Program-made: the position numbers and the translations under genes
Notes under the pieces: model-generated
Seen by the model: only the letters and a program-made list of their open reading frames with translations
Databases searched by the model: none
What the model was told of the DNA's origin: nothing
In this document: one piece after another, positions 1 to 7,296 of the stretch
How positions within the stretch are numbered: the stretch's first letter is position 1
How the letters are laid out: every line of letters begins with the position of its first letter
Source: DATCHW01 sp036508135
Lineage (GTDB): Bacteria > Bacteroidota > Ignavibacteria > Tepidaquicellales > Tepidaquicellaceae
DNA length: 40,787 nt
NCBI GenBank assembly: GCA_036508135.1
Contig: DATCHW010000083.1
Coordinates: 1 to 40,787, forward strand
Direction: 5' to 3'

Positions 1-1
1 A

Positions 2-286
2 GGCCATAATGGAGAAATACCTGAAGCTTACTCATTATCACAAAACTATCCGAATCCGTTCAATCCGGTGACGAAGATTAACTATTCATTACCAAAGAAC
101 GGACTCGTTACACTGAAGATTTATGATGTTCTCGGAAGAGAAGTCATGACTTTGGTGAAAGAAATGAAGTCTGCAGGAAACTACGCTGTAGATTTCAATG
201 GTGCTAATTTATCAAGCGGCATTTACTTCTACTCACTAAAATCAGGCGACTTTACATCAGTGAAGAAGATGACCTTGATTAAATAA
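2..286 (+). CDS. C-terminal fragment of a T9SS cargo protein (type A sorting domain)
   Basis: The frame is open from base 2, so the gene begins outside the window and only about 94 residues are visible. They form a complete T9SS type A sorting domain: the SLSQNYPNPFNPVTKINYSL entry, a beta-rich core with VYD/IYDVLGREV, the SSGIYFYSL motif and a basic KKMTLIK end. In this family the domain directs export across the outer membrane by the type IX secretion system and is usually removed or used for surface anchoring. The cargo part cannot be identified. A strong terminator follows. The 72-residue reading that starts at an internal GTG at base 68 is not a separate gene. Confidence 0.9.
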   Translation, partial: GHNGEIPEAYSLSQNYPNPFNPVTKINYSLPKNGLVTLKIYDVLGREVMTLVKEMKSAGNYAVDFNGANLSSGIYFYSLKSGDFTSVKKMTLIK

Positions 287-333
287 TAAATTAATCCCTC
301 TGCAGTATTTTTTGAGGGCTATATTAATATAAT

Positions 334-368
334 AAAAAAAGGCGGGAAAATTCTCGCCTTTTTTTTTA
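334..368 (+). terminator. Rho-independent terminator after the T9SS fragment
   Basis: An 8-bp stem (341-348 with 351-358, one G-U pair) is preceded by an A-run and followed by a run of nine T from 359. This is a classical intrinsic terminator, and the A-run before it could let it also work in the reverse direction. Confidence 0.85.
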
Positions 369-529
369 TACTTAATTATTTTCTCGTTTCAAAAAATGCA
401 CCTATGAAACGTAATGGAAATATTTTCACTTTCCCTCTTATCGAAGCCCACCTTCGGAACGTATTTGATTATTTTATGATTTTTAGATAATTCAATTTAA
501 TTATAACTTGTTTATAATTATATTATACA

Positions 530-1270
530 TTGTTTAATAAAAATGAACTTGATTTGAAACTCGACGCTTTATTTATAGCAACACATCCGGATGATATCGA
601 AATCACCTGCGGGGGCACCTGTATAAAGCTCGTTGCTGCTAAAAAGAAAGTCGGAATTGTTGACCTTACCGAGGGTGAACTAAGTTCCCGCGGCACTTTA
701 ATAACCCGCAGAAAAGAAACCCGAATAGCTTCAAAAATTCTCGGTATCCATTACCGCAAAAATCTCGGCTTGCAGGATGGAAATATTCAAAATAATCTTC
801 CAAATAGACTAAAAATTATACGGGAAATAAGAACAGTAAAGCCAAAAATCCTATTTGCTCCATATCCTTCTGACAGGCATCCTGACCATATTAATGCAGG
901 TAACTTAATCAGGGAATCGGTTTTCTTATCAGGGCTAAGTAAAATTGAAATTGAGGATCTTGAGCCGCACAGACCTGCAAAAGTGTTCTATTACAGGCAT
1001 GCATATGATTTTCCAATATCTTTCATATTTGATATTAGCGATGTATTTGAAAAGAAAATAAAAGCAATTATGGCGTACAATTCTCAATTCTACAAAGGTA
1101 ATAAAAATAAAATCAGTGAACCGGAAACATATATCAGTACTAAACTATTTCTCGAAAACCTCACTCACCGTTCCGCATTCTTTGGCTTTAAGATTGGAGT
1201 TAAGTATGGTGAACCGTTTTTCTGTTATGAAAATCTGAATATTGATTCACAAAATATCTTTAAAATTTGA
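530..1270 (+). CDS. bshB1: Bacillithiol biosynthesis deacetylase BshB1
   Basis: PIG-L/LmbE-family zinc deacetylase that would remove the acetyl group from GlcNAc-malate, the second step of bacillithiol synthesis, in the cytoplasm. The HPDD metal motif is at residues 19-22 and a second RHPDH motif at 116-120; VDLTEGELSSRGT (44-56) and the FLSGLSKIE stretch match BshB1 rather than mycothiol or lipid-A-type relatives. The 246-residue length is normal. The start is TTG; no ATG lies upstream of the HPDD motif in frame. It heads a tight run of forward genes. BshA and BshC are not in the window, but the bacilliredoxin YtxJ at 6075-6413 supports a bacillithiol pathway. Confidence 0.88.
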   Translation: MFNKNELDLKLDALFIATHPDDIEITCGGTCIKLVAAKKKVGIVDLTEGELSSRGTLITRRKETRIASKILGIHYRKNLGLQDGNIQNNLPNRLKIIREIRTVKPKILFAPYPSDRHPDHINAGNLIRESVFLSGLSKIEIEDLEPHRPAKVFYYRHAYDFPISFIFDISDVFEKKIKAIMAYNSQFYKGNKNKISEPETYISTKLFLENLTHRSAFFGFKIGVKYGEPFFCYENLNIDSQNIFKI

Positions 1271-1272
1271 CA

Positions 1273-1995
1273 ATGTTTAATTCCGAAAAGAAAAATATTC
1301 TTGCATTTGATATTGAAGTTGTAGCGTATGACTATGAATCCCGTTACGATGAGGAAACAAAAGAATATCTAATGAAGTATGCCGTCACCAATGCAGAAAA
1401 GGAAAATGTAAAATCCAATCTTGTATTTAATCCTTTCACTTCTTTCGTGGTGGCAATCGGTGTTCTTGATGTAAATAAAAACAAAGGATGTGTCTATCTG
1501 AATACTGGAGAAACCACGACTGAGTCTCTCGTACTATCAAAAGATAATATTTGTGTGAAATGCGGTGATGAGAAACAGGTTATTGAAAATTTCTGGCGAA
1601 TTATTGAGGCAAAGAACTATAATGGTTTTATAACGTTCAATGGCAGGGAATTCGATTGTCCTTTCCTTATGCTTAGGTCGTTTATCCTCGGGATTAAACC
1701 TTCATTTAATCTGATGAGCGGCAGCGATTTTACATTTAAGGATTATCATGTAGATTTATTGAAAGAACTTACTTTTCACAAGCATTCTCCTTACGGTGCC
1801 CGTAGAAAATTCAGTCTCGATTTCTATTGCAAGCAGCTCGGTATTCCAAGCCCGAAAGCGGAAGGAGTAAGCGGAGACAAAGTAGGGGAATTATACGGGA
1901 ATAAGGAATATGTTCAGTTAGCAGAGTATTGTATTGGAGATGTAATTGCGGAAGTAGAGCTTTATAAAAAATGGTATGAAACTTTAAACTTATAA
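1273..1995 (+). CDS. Predicted 3'-5' exonuclease, PolB-like DEDD family
   Basis: Resembles the predicted 3'-5' exonucleases related to the proofreading domain of family B polymerases, here as a stand-alone 240-residue protein. Motif I is FDIE (acidic D13 and E15), motif II is NGREFD at 123-128, and motif III is YCIGD at 219-223, so all four DEDD-type acids are present. I chose ATG at 1273, two bases after the bshB1 stop; a TTG at 1267 would add two residues and overlap bshB1. The substrate is unknown. Its position before ebfC-recR suggests a DNA-repair role, but that is inference. Confidence 0.75.
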   Translation: MFNSEKKNILAFDIEVVAYDYESRYDEETKEYLMKYAVTNAEKENVKSNLVFNPFTSFVVAIGVLDVNKNKGCVYLNTGETTTESLVLSKDNICVKCGDEKQVIENFWRIIEAKNYNGFITFNGREFDCPFLMLRSFILGIKPSFNLMSGSDFTFKDYHVDLLKELTFHKHSPYGARRKFSLDFYCKQLGIPSPKAEGVSGDKVGELYGNKEYVQLAEYCIGDVIAEVELYKKWYETLNL

Positions 1996-2039
1996 AACTA
2001 ATTTTGAATATTAATTAATTTAAAGATAAAGGGAAAAAA

Positions 2040-2372
2040 ATGAAAATGAATCAAATGCAGGGAATGATGAAACAGGTAAAAATGATGCAAGAAAAAATGG
2101 AACAGGTGCAGAAAGAACTCGAGGGTAAAATTGTTACAGAAGAATCCGGCGGTGGAATGGTAAAAGTAACTATGAACGGCAAAATGCAGGTAGTAAAAAT
2201 CGAAATCGAAAAAGAAATAATAAGTCCGGGTGAATCTGAAATGCTCGAAGACCTCATAATTGCGGCAATGAATAAATCTTACGAGAGTGCTCAGAAAATG
2301 GCAAATGATGAAATGTCGAAAGCCACTTCCGGTATGATGCCGAATATTCCCGGACTCAATCTCGGTTTGTGA
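2040..2372 (+). CDS. ebfC: YbaB/EbfC family nucleoid-associated protein
   Basis: A 110-residue protein with the family layout: a Met/Gln/Lys-rich N-terminal helix, a central beta part with VTMNGKMQVVKIEI, and a C-terminal helix ending in a PNIPGLNLGL-type tail. Members form dimers that bind DNA and are very often encoded directly before recR, as here (24-base gap). A fair ribosome-binding site (AAAGGG) lies just before the ATG. The role is probably nucleoid organisation or support of RecR-dependent repair. Confidence 0.92.
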   Translation: MKMNQMQGMMKQVKMMQEKMEQVQKELEGKIVTEESGGGMVKVTMNGKMQVVKIEIEKEIISPGESEMLEDLIIAAMNKSYESAQKMANDEMSKATSGMMPNIPGLNLGL

Positions 2373-2396
2373 TAAAAATAAAAACTCGGGTATATA

Positions 2397-3005
2397 ATGG
2401 TAAATATTTCTGATTCACTGAATTCACTGATCGATCAGTTATCCAAACTACCGCAGATAGGCAGGAAAACGGCTCAGCGCCTTGCTATGTTTATTATTAA
2501 ACAGCCGCGTGATGAAGTAGAAAAACTCTCCACAGCACTGATTGATGTTAAAACTAAAATTAAATTTTGCAGAATTTGCTGTAATCTTACGGAAGATGAG
2601 GTCTGCAAAATTTGCCTCTCGGATAAGCGAAATAAAAATGTAATTTGCGTAGTGGAAGAGCCTGCCGATGTTTATGCTATCGAAAAAACCAATGAGTATA
2701 AAGGTCTCTACCACGTTCTTCATGGTAGGATATCCCCTCTTGATGGTATCGGTCCGAATGATATCAGGATTAAGGAACTGATTTACCGGCTCGATGAAGC
2801 AAACGGCAGTACCGTCAATGAACTTATTCTTGCTTTGAATCCAAATGTGGAGGGCGAAACGACCATACTTTACATGACAAGATTATTTAGACCCTTTGAT
2901 ATTAAACTTACAAGAATTGCACGGGGAATTCCGATAGGCTCAGATCTCGAGCTCGCAGATTCCGTAACTCTTGCAAAAGCCATCGAGGGAAGAGTATTGG
3001 TATAA
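2397..3005 (+). CDS. recR: Recombination mediator protein RecR
   Basis: 202 residues, the usual RecR length. A helix-hairpin-helix lies at the N-terminus (LPQIGRKTAQRLA, 18-30), followed by a C4 zinc finger (C58, C61, C70, C73) and a Toprim domain starting at VICVVEEPADV (82-92) with the HVLHGRISPLDGIGP segment. RecR acts with RecF/RecO to load RecA on gapped DNA. The gene follows ebfC, the common arrangement. The last residues (AIEGRVLV) fit the family C-terminus. Confidence 0.96.
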   Translation: MVNISDSLNSLIDQLSKLPQIGRKTAQRLAMFIIKQPRDEVEKLSTALIDVKTKIKFCRICCNLTEDEVCKICLSDKRNKNVICVVEEPADVYAIEKTNEYKGLYHVLHGRISPLDGIGPNDIRIKELIYRLDEANGSTVNELILALNPNVEGETTILYMTRLFRPFDIKLTRIARGIPIGSDLELADSVTLAKAIEGRVLV

Positions 3006-3040
3006 AATTTTTCTAAACCGGGAAAGAAAAATAAAATTAA

Positions 3041-3790
3041 TTGGATAATATTTGGTATAAAATATGGTTCTCAAATAAATTTTATCTTCAACTATACAAA
3101 CACCGTGATAGTGAAGACGCACGTAATCTTATTAACCTGATTCAGAGAACAATTAAACTTCCTTTGGATTCAAAAGCCCTCGATATCTGTTGTGGTGCAG
3201 GCAGGCACACAATTGAACTTGCAAAGAGGGGATTTACGGTCACCGGATTCGATCTCTCTGCATTTCTGATTAATGAAGCAAAAAAAGATTTAAAAAATAT
3301 TAAGGAAAAAAACCTGAACGTGAAGTTCCTCATTAAGGATATGAGGAATTTCACGTTCAAAGAATCTTTTGATGTATCCCTTAATCTTTTCACAAGTTTT
3401 GGTTATTTTGATATCGACGAAGAAAATTTTCTGCTCTTTAAAAACGCATCATCGTCTATCAGAAAAAACGGCTGGTTTGTCTTTGATTTTCTGAATGGTA
3501 TTTATTTAAAGAATAATCTTGTCAAAGAATCCCGAAGTTCGATCGGGAAGAATAAAGTGATTCAAAAAAGGCGTATTGAAAATAATTTTATTATCAAAGA
3601 TATTATTATTAAATCCGGGAATAGTGTACACCGTTTTTCCGAAAAGTTGAAATTATACACTCTAAATGAATTGAAACCGGTTTTTGAAAAGTACAAATTA
3701 AGAATAATGAATGTGTTTGGAGATTACTATGGAAATAATTTCGATAAAAATAAATCGGGAAGGTTAATAATATTTGCTCAGAAACACTAA
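3041..3790 (+). CDS. Class I SAM-dependent methyltransferase, substrate unknown
   Basis: A 249-residue Rossmann-fold methyltransferase. Motif I is ALDICCGAGRH (46-56), the acidic ribose-binding position is in VTGFDLS (67-73), and a motif IV-like SFDVSLNLFTSFGYF follows. Similar proteins are annotated as generic class I methyltransferases acting on small molecules; the substrate cannot be read from sequence. The start is TTG, 35 bases after recR, with a purine-rich GGGAAAGAA upstream. The 3' end overlaps the next gene by 17 bases. Codons for about residues 92-107 lie within a long near-perfect inverted repeat, described separately. Confidence 0.8.
   Translation: MDNIWYKIWFSNKFYLQLYKHRDSEDARNLINLIQRTIKLPLDSKALDICCGAGRHTIELAKRGFTVTGFDLSAFLINEAKKDLKNIKEKNLNVKFLIKDMRNFTFKESFDVSLNLFTSFGYFDIDEENFLLFKNASSSIRKNGWFVFDFLNGIYLKNNLVKESRSSIGKNKVIQKRRIENNFIIKDIIIKSGNSVHRFSEKLKLYTLNELKPVFEKYKLRIMNVFGDYYGNNFDKNKSGRLIIFAQKH
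3315..3359. repeat. 19-bp inverted repeat inside the methyltransferase gene
   Basis: Left arm 3315-3333 and right arm 3341-3359 are complementary at 18 of 19 positions, with a 7-base loop; the one mismatch would be a G-U pair in RNA. Both arms are in frame coding sequence of the methyltransferase, so the mRNA should form a strong hairpin in mid-gene. No U-run follows, so it is not a standard terminator. Confidence 0.85.
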
Positions 3791-4361
3791 AATATTAATA
3801 GTATTCATTATATTTACGTTTTCGGGGTGCGGACTCTTTAATACCAGGGACGTAGAGCCGCCCATTGACCCACGCTCAAATTTTATTCCTCCTACTTCTC
3901 CGGAAATTGTGATTATAAATATTGTTTCTGCCGTCACCGAAAAAAACCTTGCTAACTACATGCAGTGCTTTGTAGATACAAGCTATTCCGAGAAAAGGTT
4001 TTCCTATACTGCGGATATTACTTCCCAGATTCAATACCCCGTTTTTCATTACTGGAATCTTGGCTATGAAAATTCATATTTCACGAACTTATGCTCGCTC
4101 ACTGATCCATCAGCCACCTCAAATCTGTTTCTTACAAATGAGAACTTTACCGGTGCTACTGATTCAGTTGTTTTCGATGCGGACTATCTGCTGAGGTTTG
4201 ATCATCAGAAACCTGCAGTAGCAAAAACAACCAAAGGAAAACTTCGTTTTGTTCTCGCTGCAGATTCCAGAAGTCTGTGGTCTATTCACCGCTGGATTGA
4301 TTATAAAATCATCGATTCTGACACTACCTGGAGTGTTCTAAAAGCAAATTTCAGTAATTAA
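3774..4361 (+). CDS. Lipoprotein with likely NTF2-like fold, first of a pair
   Basis: A 195-residue protein with a lipoprotein signal peptide: basic N-region (LRNTK), hydrophobic core and a lipobox FSGC with Cys near residue 19. After a proline-rich linker (PPIDPRSNFIPPTSP) comes a sequence with the feel of a SnoaL/NTF2-like cone: a helix (IVIINIVSAVTEKNLANYMQCF), then beta strands ending in WSIHRWIDYKI. Function is unknown. The only usable start giving a full signal peptide is TTG at 3774, overlapping the methyltransferase by 17 bases, so translation is probably coupled. The next gene starts one base after its stop. Confidence 0.75.
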   Translation: MLRNTKILIVFIIFTFSGCGLFNTRDVEPPIDPRSNFIPPTSPEIVIINIVSAVTEKNLANYMQCFVDTSYSEKRFSYTADITSQIQYPVFHYWNLGYENSYFTNLCSLTDPSATSNLFLTNENFTGATDSVVFDADYLLRFDHQKPAVAKTTKGKLRFVLAADSRSLWSIHRWIDYKIIDSDTTWSVLKANFSN

Positions 4362-4362
4362 T

Positions 4363-4875
4363 ATGTATTATAGATTTATATCAACACTGTTTATTGCTAT
4401 TATTCTTGCTGCCGGAATAATTTCCTGCGAAAATATTTTCTCTCCAAAACTCGATAATACAAATTCAGGTTCAATCATAACAGACCAGAAAACAATAGAA
4501 GGAGTTTTTCAGAATTTTAAATTCGCATATACGTTCCGTGATACTTCAGTTTACAGCGATTTATTGACTCCTGACTTCTTATTCACTTACAGGGATTACA
4601 GTTCCGGATTTGATGTGACGTGGGATAAAACTACTGAAATGAAAACCACGAGCGGACTTTTTCTTAATACCCAAAAACTTGAAGTGGTCTGGAATAATGT
4701 TGTCTTCCAGTCCGGAGATAGCCTTAATTATTCAGTCAAGAGAGGTTTCAACCTCACTATCACTTTCAATCCCAGTGATATTTCGAGGTTGTATGGCTTT
4801 GTAGATATGGTTTTCAAGCGCCCCACAGCAGATTCTAAATGGCAAATATATTCCTGGCGTGACGAAACATTCTGA
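4363..4875 (+). CDS. Lipoprotein with likely NTF2-like fold, second of a pair
   Basis: A 170-residue lipoprotein: signal peptide with IISC lipobox (Cys near residue 22), then CENIFSPKLDNTN and a domain beginning TIEGVFQNFKFAYTFRDTSVYSDLL, typical of NTF2-like proteins that start with a helix followed by a limit on reaction volume. It closes on WQIYSWRDE, echoing WSIHRWIDY at the end of the upstream lipoprotein, so the two may be distant tandem paralogues. Function is unknown. It ends the forward run; the next gene converges and ends nine bases away, with no obvious terminator in between. Confidence 0.75.
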   Translation: MYYRFISTLFIAIILAAGIISCENIFSPKLDNTNSGSIITDQKTIEGVFQNFKFAYTFRDTSVYSDLLTPDFLFTYRDYSSGFDVTWDKTTEMKTTSGLFLNTQKLEVVWNNVVFQSGDSLNYSVKRGFNLTITFNPSDISRLYGFVDMVFKRPTADSKWQIYSWRDETF

Positions 4876-4884
4876 TAAAATCCC

Positions 4885-5982
4885 CTATTGACTTACCAGA
4901 TTCTCTATATCTTTGAGGTAATACTTTTCGTTATTATCCGTTTTATCTATCACATATCGTACGATTTTTCTTAGTGTCTCTTCCGGAATATTCTTTCCGA
5001 ATTTTTTCTGATATTCGGCTACAATATTATCTTCTGACGAGAGCGTGATCAAAGATTCTTCATTCCATTTTGTGTCAATATTTCCGCGGTTTTTATAATG
5101 GTATATATCGTCATATAATTCAAAATATATCCCTGTATCATCTTTATTAACATCAAAAGTCTTGTAAATAATTCTTACGGGGAATTTATCAATCTCTGCG
5201 AACTCAAATATCATACTTCTTTTGCTGTCCGTCCAGTTTGATAGATCAGCAGATTTTATAACCCTCTTTATAATAAATTCTTTCATCTTAGCAATATTAT
5301 CATTATCATTTCTTACACATCCGTGAGAAAGACTTCGCATTTTTGTATTCAGCAAATGATTCTTATTTGTACCATGAAAATATCTTAAAGAGTTTTCATC
5401 GTAATGTACCACAAAAAGTCCAAGTGGATTATTTGGTCCCGGAGGAGTAGCTGGCAGGTTCTCTTTTCCCTTTTCAGGATCTTTCCACGTTGGATAATTA
5501 CGAACCCTGTAAGCATTGAAATATCCTGTATAAGTCTTATTCTTTGCTGTCCCGACAACATTATTCCACGTATCAATGTAAATTGTGTCTTTGTTATATA
5601 TTTGATACAGATGCGATCTGAATTCAGGTATGTTCAATTCCCACAGTAGTTTTGCAGTATCAAGTAAAAAATTAATAGGAACTTTATAATCAACGTTATA
5701 CGAAGTTACTTGTACACCCTCATTTGTATCTGATGCAATTTTTTGTACAGATCTTGAGTATACAATTTTTTCAACTAATTTTTTTGAGATTATTGGGAAT
5801 TTATCGATGATAAATTCCTGAATCGTTGCATCAGCGGCATTAATTGCCCCTCCTTCTATGGTTATGGTTTTATAAGGGATATTGCCGGAATCATTCTGGG
5901 CAAATATTGTGTTGCTCAGAAAAATAATGATTAATCCAGATAATATAGTGTTGAGTAAAACAGGAATTTTCTTAAGTTTCAT
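4885..5982 (-). CDS. L,D-transpeptidase (YkuD family), exported
   Basis: 365 residues with an N-terminal signal peptide (hydrophobic 11-28, ending IFAQ). The YkuD catalytic core is clear: HGTN at 203-206 and SHGCVRN at 219-225, giving nucleophile C222 with H220 and R224. Such enzymes form 3-3 cross-links in peptidoglycan or attach proteins to it in the periplasm. The long N-terminal part includes TWNNVVGTAKNKTYTG, the usual first strand region of the domain. About 90 extra residues after the core have no recognised domain. It lies 92 bases after ytxJ on the same strand and may be cotranscribed or have its own promoter. Confidence 0.9.
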   Translation of the reverse strand: MKLKKIPVLLNTILSGLIIIFLSNTIFAQNDSGNIPYKTITIEGGAINAADATIQEFIIDKFPIISKKLVEKIVYSRSVQKIASDTNEGVQVTSYNVDYKVPINFLLDTAKLLWELNIPEFRSHLYQIYNKDTIYIDTWNNVVGTAKNKTYTGYFNAYRVRNYPTWKDPEKGKENLPATPPGPNNPLGLFVVHYDENSLRYFHGTNKNHLLNTKMRSLSHGCVRNDNDNIAKMKEFIIKRVIKSADLSNWTDSKRSMIFEFAEIDKFPVRIIYKTFDVNKDDTGIYFELYDDIYHYKNRGNIDTKWNEESLITLSSEDNIVAEYQKKFGKNIPEETLRKIVRYVIDKTDNNEKYYLKDIENLVSQ

Positions 5983-6074
5983 ATTTATGCTTTTTCGAAA
6001 ATATTTAATTTCTGAATAATATTCTTTTTAACAGGTTAAAGTGTTTATAGTTCCCGGTGTTTGGATTATGTAAT

Positions 6075-6413
6075 TTACACTAATTTTTTTTGTAATTCTT
6101 CATAATCGAGAAAATGATGAGAAGCATTGTATATACATTTTCCATCTTTTATGAGAAGCAATTGGGGAGATTCGTGCTTTACCCTGAATTCTGCTGCAAT
6201 TTTATTCGATACCTCCCTGTGTTTAAGCAGGTCAAGGAAATATGGATAGAGGTTAGTCATTTCCTCATCTTTCCAGCTTCTTTCAAACCTGCTTAATGCC
6301 ATCTTACTACCGCTGCAGCCGGTGCTGTGCTTGAATATGATTGCGTATTTTTCTTTAGAGGCATTTTTTACGTCATCTATATCTTCAATTTTTGTAATTT
6401 GTGACCAGTTCAT
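6075..6413 (-). CDS. ytxJ: Bacilliredoxin-type protein YtxJ (BrxC family)
   Basis: 112-residue thioredoxin-fold protein of the YtxJ/DUF2847 family, a monothiol bacilliredoxin that removes bacillithiol from protein cysteines. The start (NWSQITKIEDIDD), the KHSTGCSGSKMAL active-site stretch with single Cys33, and SPQLLLIKDGKCIYNASHH at the end all match the family. Classical members have a TCPIS-like motif; here it reads GCSGS, with the cysteine kept. A second cysteine occurs in DGKC near the C-terminus. Last but one gene of a reverse run, 13 bases after the PNP paralogue. Confidence 0.85.
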   Translation of the reverse strand: MNWSQITKIEDIDDVKNASKEKYAIIFKHSTGCSGSKMALSRFERSWKDEEMTNLYPYFLDLLKHREVSNKIAAEFRVKHESPQLLLIKDGKCIYNASHHFLDYEELQKKLV

Positions 6414-6426
6414 TTTTTATTTGACC

Positions 6427-7269
6427 TTAAATATTTTTTGTAATCTCATTTATTATTTTATGTAATACGGAAATAGATTTCTTCAGGCTCTCTTTTTTGT
6501 CTGTTTGTTTTTGTTTCTCTGTCCTGTTGTCTTCCATCATTTTATCGGCAATCAGTTCCCTTGTCAGCAGACCTATTGCACAGTATTTCAGGTTTCCATG
6601 TATTGCGGCTATATTTTCGGGAACTAACGAGTATCCGGTTACGTCTGAGCCAATATCCCTGTAAAATCTCACTTCAGCTTCTGTTTCGCTTTCGGGTCCT
6701 ATTGTTCCGAGATATACGGCTTCGTTTAACTTTAATTTCTTGTCCTGAATTATTTTAAGAATTCTCCCATAGGTTTCTTTATTGTATGCATCACTCATAT
6801 CAGGGAATCGTAATCCCAGTTTTGAGTCATTCTCTCCTATGAGAGGATTATCTCCCATCAGATTTATATGGTCATAGACTAATGCAATCTCTCCGCATTT
6901 AAATCGTGGATTCAGGAGCCCCATCTCTTCTATTCCGAGTATTGTATGGATTCCAAGAAACTTCAGAACATAAATAAAATGACCGACTTCCCTCATCGAA
7001 AATCCGTCAAAAAAATGCAGCCTTCCGCAGAATATTATCAGGTCAATATTTCCGCTTCTTGCAAATAATATCTTTCCCGGATTTATTACCTTTGTGCATT
7101 CAAAGTGAGGCGGAACCTTTTTGTAGTCAACTCCCCCGAGTATTTTAAATTTTTTTTCAACCCCGAAATTCTTTTCGGATATTACAGCGATCTTAGGATT
7201 GAATTTATTCGGAAAAATTTCTTTCAGATAATTTACCGACATTAATATTTTTTCTTTTTGCTTTGTCAT
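6427..7269 (-). CDS. Divergent purine nucleoside phosphorylase paralogue, function uncertain
   Basis: 280 residues, related to the canonical PNP encoded just upstream. Shared landmarks: GRLHFFDGF (82-90, GRFHYYEGY in PNP), DHINLMGDNPLIG (133-145), GPESETEAE (191-199) and GYSLVPE (212-218). Lost landmarks: the phosphate-binding GTGLGGL is SEKNFGV (31-37), the NACGAVN strand is IEEMGLLN (113-120), and the base-binding ITDEG is LLTRE (234-238, Arg in place of Asp). It ends with a charged Lys/Glu/Gln-rich tail. The frame is intact and the conserved parts are well kept, so it is not an obvious pseudogene. It may bind nucleosides without phosphorolysis or use another substrate. 27 bases separate it from punA. 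Confidence 0.75.
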   Translation of the reverse strand: MTKQKEKILMSVNYLKEIFPNKFNPKIAVISEKNFGVEKKFKILGGVDYKKVPPHFECTKVINPGKILFARSGNIDLIIFCGRLHFFDGFSMREVGHFIYVLKFLGIHTILGIEEMGLLNPRFKCGEIALVYDHINLMGDNPLIGENDSKLGLRFPDMSDAYNKETYGRILKIIQDKKLKLNEAVYLGTIGPESETEAEVRFYRDIGSDVTGYSLVPENIAAIHGNLKYCAIGLLTRELIADKMMEDNRTEKQKQTDKKESLKKSISVLHKIINEITKNI

Positions 7270-7296
7270 TTTTCTTATTGTAAAATTAAAAACTTC

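Noticed and set aside
404..490. Small forward ORF of 28 codons after the first terminator
   Set aside because: No ribosome-binding site, no recognisable sequence, and it contains a short palindrome typical of intergenic DNA.
3142..3393. Reverse ORF carrying NVKFLISLMRNFTF, as if homologous to the forward methyltransferase
   Set aside because: The likeness is produced by the inverted repeat at 3315-3359, which reads nearly the same on both strands; it is not a second gene.
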